A DNA stretch of 64,000 nucleotides from Eutreptiella sp. 'Long Island Sound 2002' (GCA_964036045.1 OZ038392.1:16299612-16363611); one strand, 5' to 3'; positions 20,464 to 29,312 are shown, counted from the first letter of the stretch. Translations and numbers: made by a program. Notes: generated from the sequence alone by a model not told the origin.

Positions 20464-22710
20464 TCAGTCCCTAGCTTTAGTCTTGGAGGCAAGCGTCTCA
20501 GCGAGCCTCAGCAACTCACCAAGGTTGATCTGGGACAAGTAGTCAACCAGAACTGAGTTTAGGCGTCCCTCAGGTAGAACAAATGCAGAGAAGGGCTCCC
20601 AGGTGGCCTCTTCGACTCCAAACCCTTCCCAGAGGGTGAGGAAGCGCCAACCCTGGCGATAGCGGTGGCGTAGGACAGACTTCACCAGGTAGAAGCCCTC
20701 CTTAGCCATCTCCTCGGCGTTCATGTCGGGGAGTTCACCTTCAACTTCCATAGGGCTGGCAGCCCCTTGTAGGTCCAGAGCGGCGATTTCCTCGTCGTTC
20801 AGCTCCCACTCCTCCCCACAGAGGTCTTCAGGATCATGGTAGCGCTTCAGGTGTTGAGCAGCGCACACCAGGGTCCCACCTAGACGGGGAGAACACCGCA
20901 CGGTGATACGGTGTCCATCCACAGATGGTATCTTGTACGGCCCGAAGTATGGGTCATCGCTGGTAGAGCGTGGCCAGGCGGGTAGTCGACTGTGGTGCAC
21001 CAGCACCCAGTCCCCCTCTTGGTAGGTGGCCGGTACACGGTGCTTGTTCTTCTTGTTCCACTGACGCTCCCTCACTCTCTGGAGCATAGCCTTGGCCTTG
21101 TCCACCTTCGCTTGTTGCTCTTGGACCCATTCACCCACAGAAGAATGGGTGTCCTCTGGATAGGGGGCATGTAGGAACCATGCCGGGCGCCCTAGGAATA
21201 GCTCATGGGGCGAGTAGCCAGTAGCAGAACTCTCTTGGGAGTTCATCATCAAGGATATGACGGGGAGTAGTCTCACCCAGTCTCTGGTGCGTTCAGTTTT
21301 GCACCATATCCTGACGTTCTCCTTCAGGACACGAATCTGTCGCTCACATAGGGGGTTGCTCGTGTGAGAGTAGGGAATCCCCGTAGACACCTGGACATTG
21401 AGGGATCTCAGGACCCTCTTGTACCAGCCAGTATCTGAGCGTATTCGTACGTCCTCATCGGAGTTGATCTCCTTGGGCGCCCCATAGACACAAAACCACT
21501 CCTCCAGGAGTATCTTGATAGTCTCCTCCCCGGTAATGTGCTTGGTAAATGGGAACACCCTGGTAAACCTGGTCAACCCACAGGTTACCACGAGGGCGAA
21601 GTCATAGCCCCCGAACTTCGGCATCTCCGTGTAGTCCACGTATAGAACACTGTTGGCACAGTGTGGGATGGGCAGGGTCGAGTAGAGACCTCTGTCCCTG
21701 ATATCCCCTGGTTTACAGGACCTGCACGGGCACTTGTCCACGATAGGCTGGAGTGTCTTCCGCAGTTGGTCGTCAGTCCACGTAGTGTGGAACCACTGCT
21801 TGAACAGCCTCAGGGTACGGTCAGCACCCACATGACCGCTGGACTCATTGGTCCACTTCAGCAGCGCTGGGACTCGGTCACTAGGCACCACAATGCGGTC
21901 CTCGTGCCAGAGGTAGCTCTTGTCCCTCTTCCACTGGTCCTGGTTGACCAGGAGGGGTTCAAGGCGTTTCTCCAGGCGCTTGTAGATATCCCCAAACTCC
22001 TTCAGGTACTCCGATTGTTGGAGTCCATCCAGGGGGCGTATCATGGTCATGTTCAGGTCCAGGTGTACGTCCATACGGCTGAACGCCTCCTTAGCCAGCG
22101 CTTCAGACCGGGCACCAATCAGGGCGTCGAAGTTGTTGCGGCTGATGTAGTCGGCGCACTCGTTTTTCACTTCCTGGATATGGTGTACCGTCAGTTGTAG
22201 TTGACTGAGGTAGGTCCACCAGCGACGTAGCTTGGCCTTCTCAGGTGGGGGACCCTTCTGGAAACTGCGGACCGGTTCTTGGTCGCACAGCCAGACCACA
22301 GGGTTACTCCCCAACCGTCGTGCTTGTGAGGATAGCACCAGCATACCCGCGAGCAATTCCTGCTCATAGGTGGAGTAGTTCCCCCTGGCCTGGTTCCACT
22401 TCCAGCTCCAGTGGCCCAGAGGTACTAGGATCCACTTGTCGTCAGGGTAGCTGTGCTTGAGGGTTCCATCTCGGTTGAGACCTTCCGTCCCCCATTGGGA
22501 AATGGCCGAGTCGAACTCCTCCTTCTCTAGTGCTTGCCATTGGAACAACGTTCCACCACCGCCCACATTGCTGGCGTCGGTCACCAGGATAATCTCCCCT
22601 TGTGCCCTAGGCACGCCCAAGCATTTAGCGTTGGCTACCTTGTCTTTGAGCTCGTCAAACGCTTGTTGCTCTTGTGGGCCCAAGCGCCAAGTAGTACTCT
22701 TCTTGATCAA
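20464..22710 (-). CDS. pol: Gypsy Pol C-terminal part: RNase H, integrase, chromodomain
   Basis: An open frame of 748 codons ending in TGA. RNase H has LVTDASNVGGGG (Asp), YSTYEQELLAG (Glu) and WLCDQEPVRSF (Asp). Integrase follows: HVGADRTLRLF and FHTTW with CPCRSC form the HHCC finger, the core has LYVDYTEMPKFGG, EINSDEDVRIRSDTGW and SNPLCERQIRVLKE (Asp, Asp, Glu), then EGDWVLVHH. A chromodomain lies near the end (FYLVKSVLRHRY, FLTLWEGFGVEEATWEP). The nominal start Met is not an initiation site. The frame joins the RT frame once a one-base loss in a G run (22773-22776) is allowed for. Confidence 0.95.
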   Translation of the reverse strand: MIKKSTTWRLGPQEQQAFDELKDKVANAKCLGVPRAQGEIILVTDASNVGGGGTLFQWQALEKEEFDSAISQWGTEGLNRDGTLKHSYPDDKWILVPLGHWSWKWNQARGNYSTYEQELLAGMLVLSSQARRLGSNPVVWLCDQEPVRSFQKGPPPEKAKLRRWWTYLSQLQLTVHHIQEVKNECADYISRNNFDALIGARSEALAKEAFSRMDVHLDLNMTMIRPLDGLQQSEYLKEFGDIYKRLEKRLEPLLVNQDQWKRDKSYLWHEDRIVVPSDRVPALLKWTNESSGHVGADRTLRLFKQWFHTTWTDDQLRKTLQPIVDKCPCRSCKPGDIRDRGLYSTLPIPHCANSVLYVDYTEMPKFGGYDFALVVTCGLTRFTRVFPFTKHITGEETIKILLEEWFCVYGAPKEINSDEDVRIRSDTGWYKRVLRSLNVQVSTGIPYSHTSNPLCERQIRVLKENVRIWCKTERTRDWVRLLPVISLMMNSQESSATGYSPHELFLGRPAWFLHAPYPEDTHSSVGEWVQEQQAKVDKAKAMLQRVRERQWNKKNKHRVPATYQEGDWVLVHHSRLPAWPRSTSDDPYFGPYKIPSVDGHRITVRCSPRLGGTLVCAAQHLKRYHDPEDLCGEEWELNDEEIAALDLQGAASPMEVEGELPDMNAEEMAKEGFYLVKSVLRHRYRQGWRFLTLWEGFGVEEATWEPFSAFVLPEGRLNSVLVDYLSQINLGELLRLAETLASKTKARD

Positions 22711-22715
22711 GTCCG

Positions 22716-25220
22716 TCAGAACGGCGCTTGTATAGGTGAAGTTCTTGATGTGGCGGCGATAGAAGTTGCACGCCCCATGAAACTGCGTACATCATGAAGT
22801 CCTTTCTTGGGGTCTTCGTGTCGTACCTTGGCATCCATCAGGGGTTTGGCCTTAGAGGCCGCTGGGGTCCACCACCCATAGCCAACGTCAAACCCCAGGT
22901 ACTGCATGGTCTCCTGCATGAACTCACACTTCTCCAGCTTGAGTCGTGTGAGGTTCTCCTGGCAGACCGCAAAGAACTCACCCAAGAAAATTAGGTGATC
23001 CTCCTGGGTATTGGTCCCGAGGCATACATCGTCGATGTGAGCCTCCATCTGGGCACCACGGGATATGAGCTCCTGCACCTTAGGTCTCCTTCGTAGGATG
23101 GACAAGATCCTGTTCATCAGCTCCTGGAATAGAGCGGGTGCGTTAGCCACGCCAAACGGCATGACCTTCCACTTGAACACCCTCCCCTGAGGGGTGATGA
23201 AGGCCAGTAGTTCCTGTGCGTTGGGCGTCAGGTCCACTTGCCAGAATCCGCTTCGCTTGTCCATCTTGGTCTTGTAGCGGCAGGAGGCAATCTTCTCCAG
23301 GGTAGACTCCATATTGGGAATGGACCCTGAGTGGTTCAACGTCTTCTTGTTCAGCTCTCCGTAGTCCACTACCAGCCGTTTGGCTGTAGACCCAGGTTTA
23401 GCCACGAGGAAACAGGGGCTGCAGTGTAGGGGGTAGTCCCCGTCCTTGTACTCCAGGACTAGGCCAGCGTCGATACACTCTTGTATCTGTCGCTCAATCT
23501 CGTAGGCCTGCTCTTTAGGAGCTGGATAGGGTCTCCTCCGGATCTTGTGACCCACGAACTCGGGTTTGAGCTTGAGGTCCATCTGTACCAGCTTGTCACA
23601 TGAGGCTGGTGGGGGTAGTTCTCCGAACACCTCCAGATAGGTCCTTATAAGCTTCTGTACCCGCGGGTCCAACACCTTGATCTTGTCCTCCATGTCCTCG
23701 TCAGAGTGTAAGTTGCTTGCCCCCTGAGTAATAGACGTCGGGAGGTGGTCCTCCACCGACTCTTCGCCCGTGGTAGTATCCTTCAGCCCTTGGTAGGCAT
23801 ATAGAAGGTCTTGTTCGACCATCTCCGATGGACGATGGCAACATAGGCACGCTCGAGGGGGTTCACATACACATTCCTCCGAGAGGTCGTCCTCCTCAGG
23901 GGTCCTCACATGGGCACCCCACACGCTCTTCATGAGCTTGAGATCTACCTCCCTTTGCCAGGTGGTGATCTTCTGTTCGAGGTCCTCCTTCAATTGGGAT
24001 AGGTCTCCCATACGTCCTTGCCTCAGTGGCCATGAGCTGCGGGTAGGCTTCGCGTAGCATAGCTCTTCCGCCACCAACTTCCTCTTGGAATCCACATACT
24101 CCCTGAGCCTGGATCGAGGGTCCAGCTCCTCATCCACGGGGTCTTCCACCCTCATGGAGAGTAGGGGTTTCAGTGGGGCGACGTACTCGGTGTTCTCCAC
24201 TTCCTCCACACAGGTCTGCACAAAGAAGGCGTCGTGCTCAGTCTCGTCGTCTGAGTGGATAGAGCTAGGTAGCTCAGATAGTCCACACTCAGAGACTCCA
24301 TCAGGGACAGGTACATGACAGGCAGAGTTGGGGGCGTTGGTGTCAGTCACGACGTACTCATCTCCTCCGGGTGTAGTCTCAACGGCATCTTGAGGTCGTG
24401 GGCGATCCTTCAAGTCACCCAAGGCGAGTCCGTCGCTTTCTCGCTGTATAGCCTGGACCAGAGTCAGGTTCAGATCCTCCCAGGGAATGGAGGTAAGACC
24501 TCCGTCCACCACGCTTAGCATACTCCCCCATCCGGGCTTCCCAATGGGCGTCTTGCGTCCCAGAGGCACGTAGATGGCCTCATCAGGTAACCGCACAGAG
24601 CTGATAGTCAGCTTGTCAAGGAGGGTTCGCCAGTACTCGTTGCCCCCATGGGCTCCCCAATCGGGGGAACACAGGACCATACGGGAACGTTCCAAGGCCA
24701 CCTTGGTCAGCACCTTCCCCAGTTCACTGAATCCGGGGTTCCCGTAGGCCATACCGAAAGAGGGCCAGTAAAATTTGTAGCTGCAGTTCTTCCCCTTGCT
24801 GCAGTATAGGTCCAGTACATGCTGCTTGTCGCTGGCGAACAGCTCCACACTTAGGTCTTCTCGAGAGTAACCCAACTCCTTGAGACCTTGGTCTAGGACT
24901 TCCCCCAATAGTTGATAGTCCTCAGTTTTGGAGGCCGCCATCATGTTCGAGGGCTCCTCCTTCGATAGTCTCAGGTAACTCGAGGTATGTTCCGACTGCT
25001 CCAGTGGCACAGACTCTCTGCCACTGCCGTGGTCCACGTAGAGGAGGTAGGGCGCTTGCAGCGTCAGGGATTGTATCTGGGAGTGCTGTACGAAGAAGTC
25101 AGTACCCAGTACAAAGTCGAAGGCCTCAGTGTCCATCACATAGAACCGATGGGCGATAGTTCGATAGCCCATAGGTACCTCCACTTCACAGTCCCCTGCA
25201 GCTGTGCACCACATGTCCAT
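22716..25220 (-). CDS. pol: Gypsy Pol N-terminal part: protease end, Dam-like domain, reverse transcriptase
   Basis: 834 codons. Residues 1-60 are the C-terminal half of an aspartic protease (FDFVLGTDFF). Residues ~105-225 are a Dam-like methyltransferase-fold domain (see 24546-24908). An acidic linker follows. RT has LVVDYGELNKK, YKTKMDKRSGFWQVDL and HIDDVCLG at about 728-735 as the catalytic box. The last ~17 residues before the TGA are out of frame: a one-base deletion in the C run at 22773-22776 (G run on the coding strand) diverts translation, and the expected fingers-to-connection sequence (CNFYRRH-like) is present in the other frame. Also, the protease N-terminus with LDTGAT lies upstream in another frame. 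Confidence 0.93.
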   Translation of the reverse strand: MDMWCTAAGDCEVEVPMGYRTIAHRFYVMDTEAFDFVLGTDFFVQHSQIQSLTLQAPYLLYVDHGSGRESVPLEQSEHTSSYLRLSKEEPSNMMAASKTEDYQLLGEVLDQGLKELGYSREDLSVELFASDKQHVLDLYCSKGKNCSYKFYWPSFGMAYGNPGFSELGKVLTKVALERSRMVLCSPDWGAHGGNEYWRTLLDKLTISSVRLPDEAIYVPLGRKTPIGKPGWGSMLSVVDGGLTSIPWEDLNLTLVQAIQRESDGLALGDLKDRPRPQDAVETTPGGDEYVVTDTNAPNSACHVPVPDGVSECGLSELPSSIHSDDETEHDAFFVQTCVEEVENTEYVAPLKPLLSMRVEDPVDEELDPRSRLREYVDSKRKLVAEELCYAKPTRSSWPLRQGRMGDLSQLKEDLEQKITTWQREVDLKLMKSVWGAHVRTPEEDDLSEECVCEPPRACLCCHRPSEMVEQDLLYAYQGLKDTTTGEESVEDHLPTSITQGASNLHSDEDMEDKIKVLDPRVQKLIRTYLEVFGELPPPASCDKLVQMDLKLKPEFVGHKIRRRPYPAPKEQAYEIERQIQECIDAGLVLEYKDGDYPLHCSPCFLVAKPGSTAKRLVVDYGELNKKTLNHSGSIPNMESTLEKIASCRYKTKMDKRSGFWQVDLTPNAQELLAFITPQGRVFKWKVMPFGVANAPALFQELMNRILSILRRRPKVQELISRGAQMEAHIDDVCLGTNTQEDHLIFLGEFFAVCQENLTRLKLEKCEFMQETMQYLGFDVGYGWWTPAASKAKPLMDAKVRHEDPKKGLHDVRSFMGRATSIAATSRTSPIQAPF
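22773..22776 (-). other. Homopolymer frameshift site in pol
   Basis: The coding strand reads ATG-GGG-CGT-GCA where the family frame needs one more G (ATG-GGG-GCG-TGC). A real mutation or a sequencing error in the G run are both possible. Confidence 0.7.
24546..24908 (-). other. Dam-like N6-adenine methyltransferase-fold domain in Pol
   Basis: Residues ~105-225 of the Pol fragment. VELFASDKQHVLDLYCSK is followed by YKFYWPSFGMAYGNPGFSEL and SRMVLCSPDW. This matches, in order, the D-x-F-A-S start, the N-P-P-Y/F motif IV region (here NPGF at 161-164, genomic 24740-24729) and the following hydrophobic strand ending in P-x-W of Dam-type methyltransferases. DIRS-type retrotransposons are known to carry a Dam-like domain; its position here between protease and RT of a DDE-integrase Gypsy element is what stands out. 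One Pro of the motif is Gly, so activity is uncertain. Confidence 0.6.
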
Positions 25221-25395
25221 CCCCCATGCGTATAGCGGCGGTGGTCATGGTGTTCTTCAGGCTCCCACAAGGTAAAACTTTCTTGGTCACTATAGATATT
25301 GTGGCGCCAGTATCCAGTACCCCCAGGTATTCACGTCCCCCTAGTCGGATACGTACCCAAAACACCAGGTCTTGGGTGCCACCAGAGCGTCCCCG
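25196..25395 (-). CDS. Aspartic protease, N-terminal half
   Basis: On the minus strand after the stop at 25396-25398 the gag frame continues with DLVFWVRIRLGGREYLG and LDTGATISIV, the catalytic Asp-Thr-Gly of a retroelement aspartic protease (about 25304-25316). Translation in this frame would stop shortly after 25200; the C-terminal half continues in the frame of the Pol fragment that starts at 25220, so a one-base lesion lies in about 25196-25240. Gag and protease share the same frame, separated by one or two stops. Confidence 0.85.
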
Positions 25396-25398
25396 TCA
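25396..25398 (-). promoter_or_regulatory. Candidate gag/pro readthrough stop (UGA CGG)
   Basis: In-frame TGA followed by CGG between the end of Gag (VTCPGEF) and the protease leader (DLVFW). The related element at 60163-60165 has TAG followed by GGG at the homologous position (VKFPAEE, stop, then DLVFW). UGA followed by CGG is a known leaky context in plant RNA viruses, and UAG followed by a G-rich sequence resembles the gammaretroviral gag/pol junction. Confidence 0.6.
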
Positions 25399-25659
25399 GA
25401 ACTCCCCGGGACAGGTCACCTCGAACCCCTTGTTCCGCAATTTGCGGGCCATCCTCATGAAACGGCTCCTCTTCTTAGCGTTGCCGTCATCACCACCTTC
25501 ATGCTCACGCTTGGCTCTTTGTTCTTGATGGGCCTGCATTTGGGAGCGTGTGGTAGGTCCAGACTGCCCTCCAGAGGGCTCGGAGTTCCCCCCTGGATTA
25601 GGGTTGGGGTTGCCTCCGTTCTTGTCCTTGTTCTTGTTGTCGGTCTGGCGGTTAGCGCC

Positions 25660-27897
25660 TCATCCTCGTCCACCTTGACCCTTGTCTTGACCACCTTGAC
25701 CACGTCCTTTCGACTTGCCCTTGCCGGAGTCGTTGCCTTTGGCCTTGCCTCCACCTTTGCCTGAGCCTTTGCCAGGATCTTCCCCCTTAAGCTTCGCCGA
25801 TAGGCGTTGCTTATGGTAGCACTCATCCTCGTAGTGCTTCCGCTTACCGCAGAATGCACACGTGATGGTGCAGCGGTAATGATCCGGCAGCTTCGCTTTG
25901 GCGCCGGTGTTCTTCTCCTGCTGCTTCCCCTGGACGACGAAGCAGTCTCGCTGCTCGCAGTCAGAGGCGTGCTGCAGGTGGCCCTGCTCATCTCTGGCAT
26001 CACACCAGAATAGCTCCTTCACGTTCTCCATGGTACGGGCGTGGGCGTGTTTGGGGGTAGTCCCCTGCCTAGGTCGGGACCCTTGGTACCCTTTGCCTCC
26101 AGAACCTCCACCACCAGGACGGTAGTTGTTCAAGTGCTGGTCGCTCTCCTTCTCCAGCGCCATCTCCAGGAGCAGCACGCATAGTTCCTCGTAGCGGAGG
26201 GATCTAGCCTTGCGCTCAGCCGTCAAACGGCACTCGTCCCATAGCTCTCGGGGGAGCTTGGCGCACAACCAGAACAGCAGGTCGTCGCTGCTGTAGGAAC
26301 CGCGCGTCAGTCGTCCAGCCCAGTGATCCAGGTCAGCCAACAGCTCGGAGACCCTGCCAGGTTTGGGGTTGTTGGGCAGCACGGGCAGGTTCTGGATCTC
26401 GGCCCTGATGGAGAGGTCGGTTTCGTAGGTTGGGTACTGCCTCTCAAGGGCAACCAACACATCGGCAAAGGTGGTGGAGTTAGTTACGATCTGCCTGACC
26501 TGCTTCTCCAGGTACTTGGTCTTGCAGCACTGCAGGAGCAGATCGCACTTCACTCGCCCACTCTCGTGGGTTTGGCCGGTCAGTCGTAGGAACCGGCCAA
26601 AGTTCGCAGCGAACTCGCTGAGGTCCTTGCCTGTGAACTCAGGCAGGTTCACCACTATCTTGGAGGTGGCAATAGCCTTCGCCTCCTGAGCTCGGCGTCC
26701 TTCAGGGCGTCGGGTCTTCTTCTTCTTCTCCTTCTTCTTCTTACCCTTGGGGTCCTCGGGGTCCTCAGGGTCATCGTCATCTGAGGGCGAAGAAGAATCC
26801 ATCGACGGCGGCTCGTCATCGGAGGGGTCTTCGCCAAGATCACTAGAGCCATAAGGCTCTACGTCCACCATGGCCCTTAAGGCTGTCAGCCCCAGCTGGT
26901 CCAGCTCGGCCCTCGTCGAGTTCGTCACGTGGCTGTAGGGCGGCTGGGCCGTTCTCGGGACGAATGGACTTCTCGGTATTGCTGCAGGAGTCGGCATCGG
27001 TCGGCTCCTCAGGCTCACCAGGGTATTTGTCAACCCTGCCGCCAGGTGGTTAGCCTGTACTCGGTGGGGTGACATTCCCACCGTCGTAGGTGACGCATGG
27101 GACGGGATCATCAGGGGCTCCAGTTTCTCCCTGATCTCTTGCGTGAGGTCGCCCACAATTTTTGAAGTGGCTCCTCGGAGCACCTCGTTGATCTCCGACC
27201 GCATCAGGGACCTGTTGGAGGATCCTCCCGATCCTCTACTGCTGCCTCCAAGAGACTCTGGTCCTCTCCTCAACCCACTCAAGGGTGCATACCCAGGTGC
27301 ATACCCAGGAGCATACCCAGGAACATCCATGTAGGTTCCAGTAGCGTGTAGTGGATGGGGATAGTCAGCCGCATACCATCGCGGCGCAGAGCTGGAAGCC
27401 AGCGGCTCACTGGCAGTAGTTGCCTCATGGAGCGCAGTGGTAGGTGGGCCCATACCATAGGCGGGGTAGTGAGGCATGCCAGTAAAGCCTGTGCCCTCTG
27501 CCATAGGCGGGTTGGTTGTGGAAGTGGATGTTGCGGCGCCTGGGAGTGTGGTGGTTATGGGAGAGGGTGATGCGTGGAGGCCAGAAGCGCTTGGTGCGCC
27601 TTCGAAAGTAGGGATACTCGTCAGGTCTCGCCCTTGTTCCTCTCCTTCGTCTGCTTCTCCTCCAGCATCCTTCTCGCTCTCGTTCTCTCTCTTCCTCTTC
27701 ACAGGCTGAGGCTCAGAGACCACTTCTTCGACAGACAGGGCCCCGAAGGCCGTCTGAAGCCCATCCAGGGGGTCCTCAGCCGCGTCCACTGGCCCATGTA
27801 AGGGCTCCGCCGAAGGTACAGCGCCAGGTGCCGGCCTTGCCGGTGCCTCAGGCGCTGGCGCCGTCTTCACGTCGGCGTCCTCCTTTCCTGGATCCAT
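25660..27897 (-). CDS. gag: Gag polyprotein with CCHC zinc knuckle
   Basis: 745 codons from ATG at 27897. The N-terminal ~250 residues are Pro/Ala/Ser-rich and disordered, with three YAPG units (PGYAPGYAPGYAP). A Lys/Arg-Glu stretch KGKKKKEKKKKTRRPEGRR precedes the capsid-like helical region (EFAANFGRFLRLTGQ, YLEKQVRQIV). Near the C-terminus is CAFCGKRKHYEDEC, a C-x2-C-x4-H-x4-C zinc knuckle for RNA binding, then Gly/Lys repeats. The TGA at 25660-25662 is followed in frame by 87 more sense codons to a second TGA at 25396-25398, and the related element has no stop here. The first TGA is thus probably a mutated CGA or similar in this copy. Confidence 0.93.
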   Translation of the reverse strand: MDPGKEDADVKTAPAPEAPARPAPGAVPSAEPLHGPVDAAEDPLDGLQTAFGALSVEEVVSEPQPVKRKRENESEKDAGGEADEGEEQGRDLTSIPTFEGAPSASGLHASPSPITTTLPGAATSTSTTNPPMAEGTGFTGMPHYPAYGMGPPTTALHEATTASEPLASSSAPRWYAADYPHPLHATGTYMDVPGYAPGYAPGYAPLSGLRRGPESLGGSSRGSGGSSNRSLMRSEINEVLRGATSKIVGDLTQEIREKLEPLMIPSHASPTTVGMSPHRVQANHLAAGLTNTLVSLRSRPMPTPAAIPRSPFVPRTAQPPYSHVTNSTRAELDQLGLTALRAMVDVEPYGSSDLGEDPSDDEPPSMDSSSPSDDDDPEDPEDPKGKKKKEKKKKTRRPEGRRAQEAKAIATSKIVVNLPEFTGKDLSEFAANFGRFLRLTGQTHESGRVKCDLLLQCCKTKYLEKQVRQIVTNSTTFADVLVALERQYPTYETDLSIRAEIQNLPVLPNNPKPGRVSELLADLDHWAGRLTRGSYSSDDLLFWLCAKLPRELWDECRLTAERKARSLRYEELCVLLLEMALEKESDQHLNNYRPGGGGSGGKGYQGSRPRQGTTPKHAHARTMENVKELFWCDARDEQGHLQHASDCEQRDCFVVQGKQQEKNTGAKAKLPDHYRCTITCAFCGKRKHYEDECYHKQRLSAKLKGEDPGKGSGKGGGKAKGNDSGKGKSKGRGQGGQDKGQGGRG

Positions 27898-27984
27898 CTT
27901 CTTTCACCCTTCTGCTTATTTCTGCCCGTACTCGGCGCACTTGATGTACGGCACGGGGTTGCTGCCGGTGCGCAGAGACAGGCT

Positions 27985-27998
27985 GCCTCTTGCTACCA
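27985..27998 (-). promoter_or_regulatory. Primer binding site of the nested Gypsy element
   Basis: Minus strand TGGTAGCAAGAGGC directly at the inner edge of the 5' LTR; its first T is also the last LTR base. Similar to, with one extra base, the tRNA-iMet complement TGGTAGCAGAGG found at 57891. Confidence 0.65.
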
Positions 27999-28795
27999 GA
28001 AAAGTTTATAGTGTTTTCAGCACTGTGTTTTTGCTTCTCCTGCTGCTTGCTGTTGCTGTAGGGTGTCCTGCTGCTTGTTTTGGGAGATGAAAAGCTTTTG
28101 TTTATTGAAATACAGTAAGTCCAAGTCAATCCAGGATAGCCCAAGCCAGAAGTGTGCAAGGAGAAGGTAATTCAGGATCAAAGCATGAAGGGCTGCAGTG
28201 TAAACAGTGAAAGATGATTGGATATTCACAGCAACTGCAACTCAGGTCACAAATGTATGCATATTCACAAAGATAGCTGAAATGCTTTTGGAAAAGAGTT
28301 AGAAAACTGCCCCATGGTCACTCTCTCTCCATAGTGCCATCTCAGGAGATGTGCACTCTTTGTTTTGGGTCCCATATGTGCTGAGGTGGCATGGTATGTG
28401 GCGATGACGTCACTGCCATGTCACATGGGATCTTCCTACTTAGCTAGGCTGACCAGGAATTGAACCCAGGACCTCTCAAATAGAGGTGCCCAGCCCCCTA
28501 GGGTGCATACCACTAGGATAGCTAAGAATTCATGGAAAAACATAGAAAACTTCATAGGCTCTACCTTAGGTATGTCAGTGCTCAGTCAACTCAGGAAAAG
28601 ATGAATAGCTTCACATTGAAAGGGGATTAAGGGGTCCACTCCATATCCTGATTGGGTGTTTGGTTCCATAGGTCAAAATGTGTTATCACCAGTTTTGGTG
28701 GGACCAATACTAAGATTAAAATGCATGGATGCTCAGTGCATCTCTAATACAACTAGAGTATGCCTTAAAGCATTGGAAAAGCACTTTTTCTTACT
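27998..28795 (-). repeat. 5' LTR of the nested Gypsy element (798 bp)
   Basis: Direct copy of 17412-18209 with about nine differences. It carries the transcription start for the minus-strand genes. Confidence 0.95.
28439..28526 (-). repeat. tRNA-like module inside the LTR, second copy
   Basis: Same 88 nt arrangement as 17853-17940, with the CTTAGCTA/TAGCTAAG stem, variable-arm hairpin and GGGTTCAATTCC box. Confidence 0.6.
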
Positions 28796-28800
28796 TGTGC

Positions 28801-29300
28801 CGATGTTACGGCGTTAACAGGACGTTCCGAGGTGACAGTTTTCTGTTTTAGTCAGATTTTGTGATTGTTAATGTTAGTTGTGTATGTGTTATGCATGCTT
28901 GTGTAGTGTTAAGTGTAATAGTGCAAATGCATGTGTTCACTTCCTCATGGTCTTTTAGACATGAGGGTTTAGTGAGCCACCCCCCGACCATGGCTGCTTG
29001 GCAATCGCCAAGCCAAGCAGGGAACCAATGCCGGTGGCAAAGTCCGGCAGCCAGCGGCAACATGGTGAAGATGGTCTTTTGCACTTGTACTGCGTGTGTG
29101 TAGGGATTTGGGTATAGGTTTAGTATTTTAAGGGATTTGGGATTTCATTTTAAATTTTATGTCTTTTGGTAGTGTAGCTTAGTCATGAGCCCCTAGGCTA
29201 CGCCCGAGATTGGGTAGGACTCTTAGGAGACTCCTCCCTAGCCGGGAGTTTAGATAAGGAGCCAGTTGCTCTGCCCCCCTCTTGGGACTAGCTTATTACA
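28801..29300 (+). repeat. 5' LTR of the host element, right part
   Basis: Resumes the split LTR at CGATGTTACGG and ends in GGGACTAGCTTATTACA. Aligns with 42730-43230. Together with 17130-17411 it makes 782 bp against 775 bp for the 3' LTR. Confidence 0.88.
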
Positions 29301-29312
29301 TGGTAGCAGTTT
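29301..29312 (+). promoter_or_regulatory. Primer binding site of the host element
   Basis: TGGTAGCAGTTT immediately after LTR end CA. The first nine bases match the initiator tRNA complement; later bases do not. Confidence 0.6.

Larger units (their letters stand above)
17412..28795 (-). mobile_element. Nearly intact 11.4 kb Ty3/Gypsy chromovirus
   Basis: Flanked by the 5 bp target duplication TGTGC (17407-17411 and 28796-28800) and inserted into an older LTR. LTRs of 798 bp (17412-18209 and 27998-28795) differ at about nine positions by my count, so the insertion is recent. On the minus strand the order is LTR, primer site, gag, protease, Dam-like domain, RT, RNase H, integrase, chromodomain, ~2.2 kb untranslated tract, polypurine tract, LTR. 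The LTR ends are AGTAAG...TTTTCT, so the termini are AG...CT instead of the usual TG...CA. A few single-base lesions break the reading frame. Confidence 0.95.

Noticed and set aside
25455-26003. 182-codon minus-strand frame overlapping gag
   Set aside because: Alternative-frame shadow of Gag and its extension; Ser/Arg/Thr-rich with no motif.
28848-29084. Small frames conserved between 28848-29103 and 42779-43034
   Set aside because: They lie in LTR sequence; conservation reflects the LTR pair, and both strands are open.
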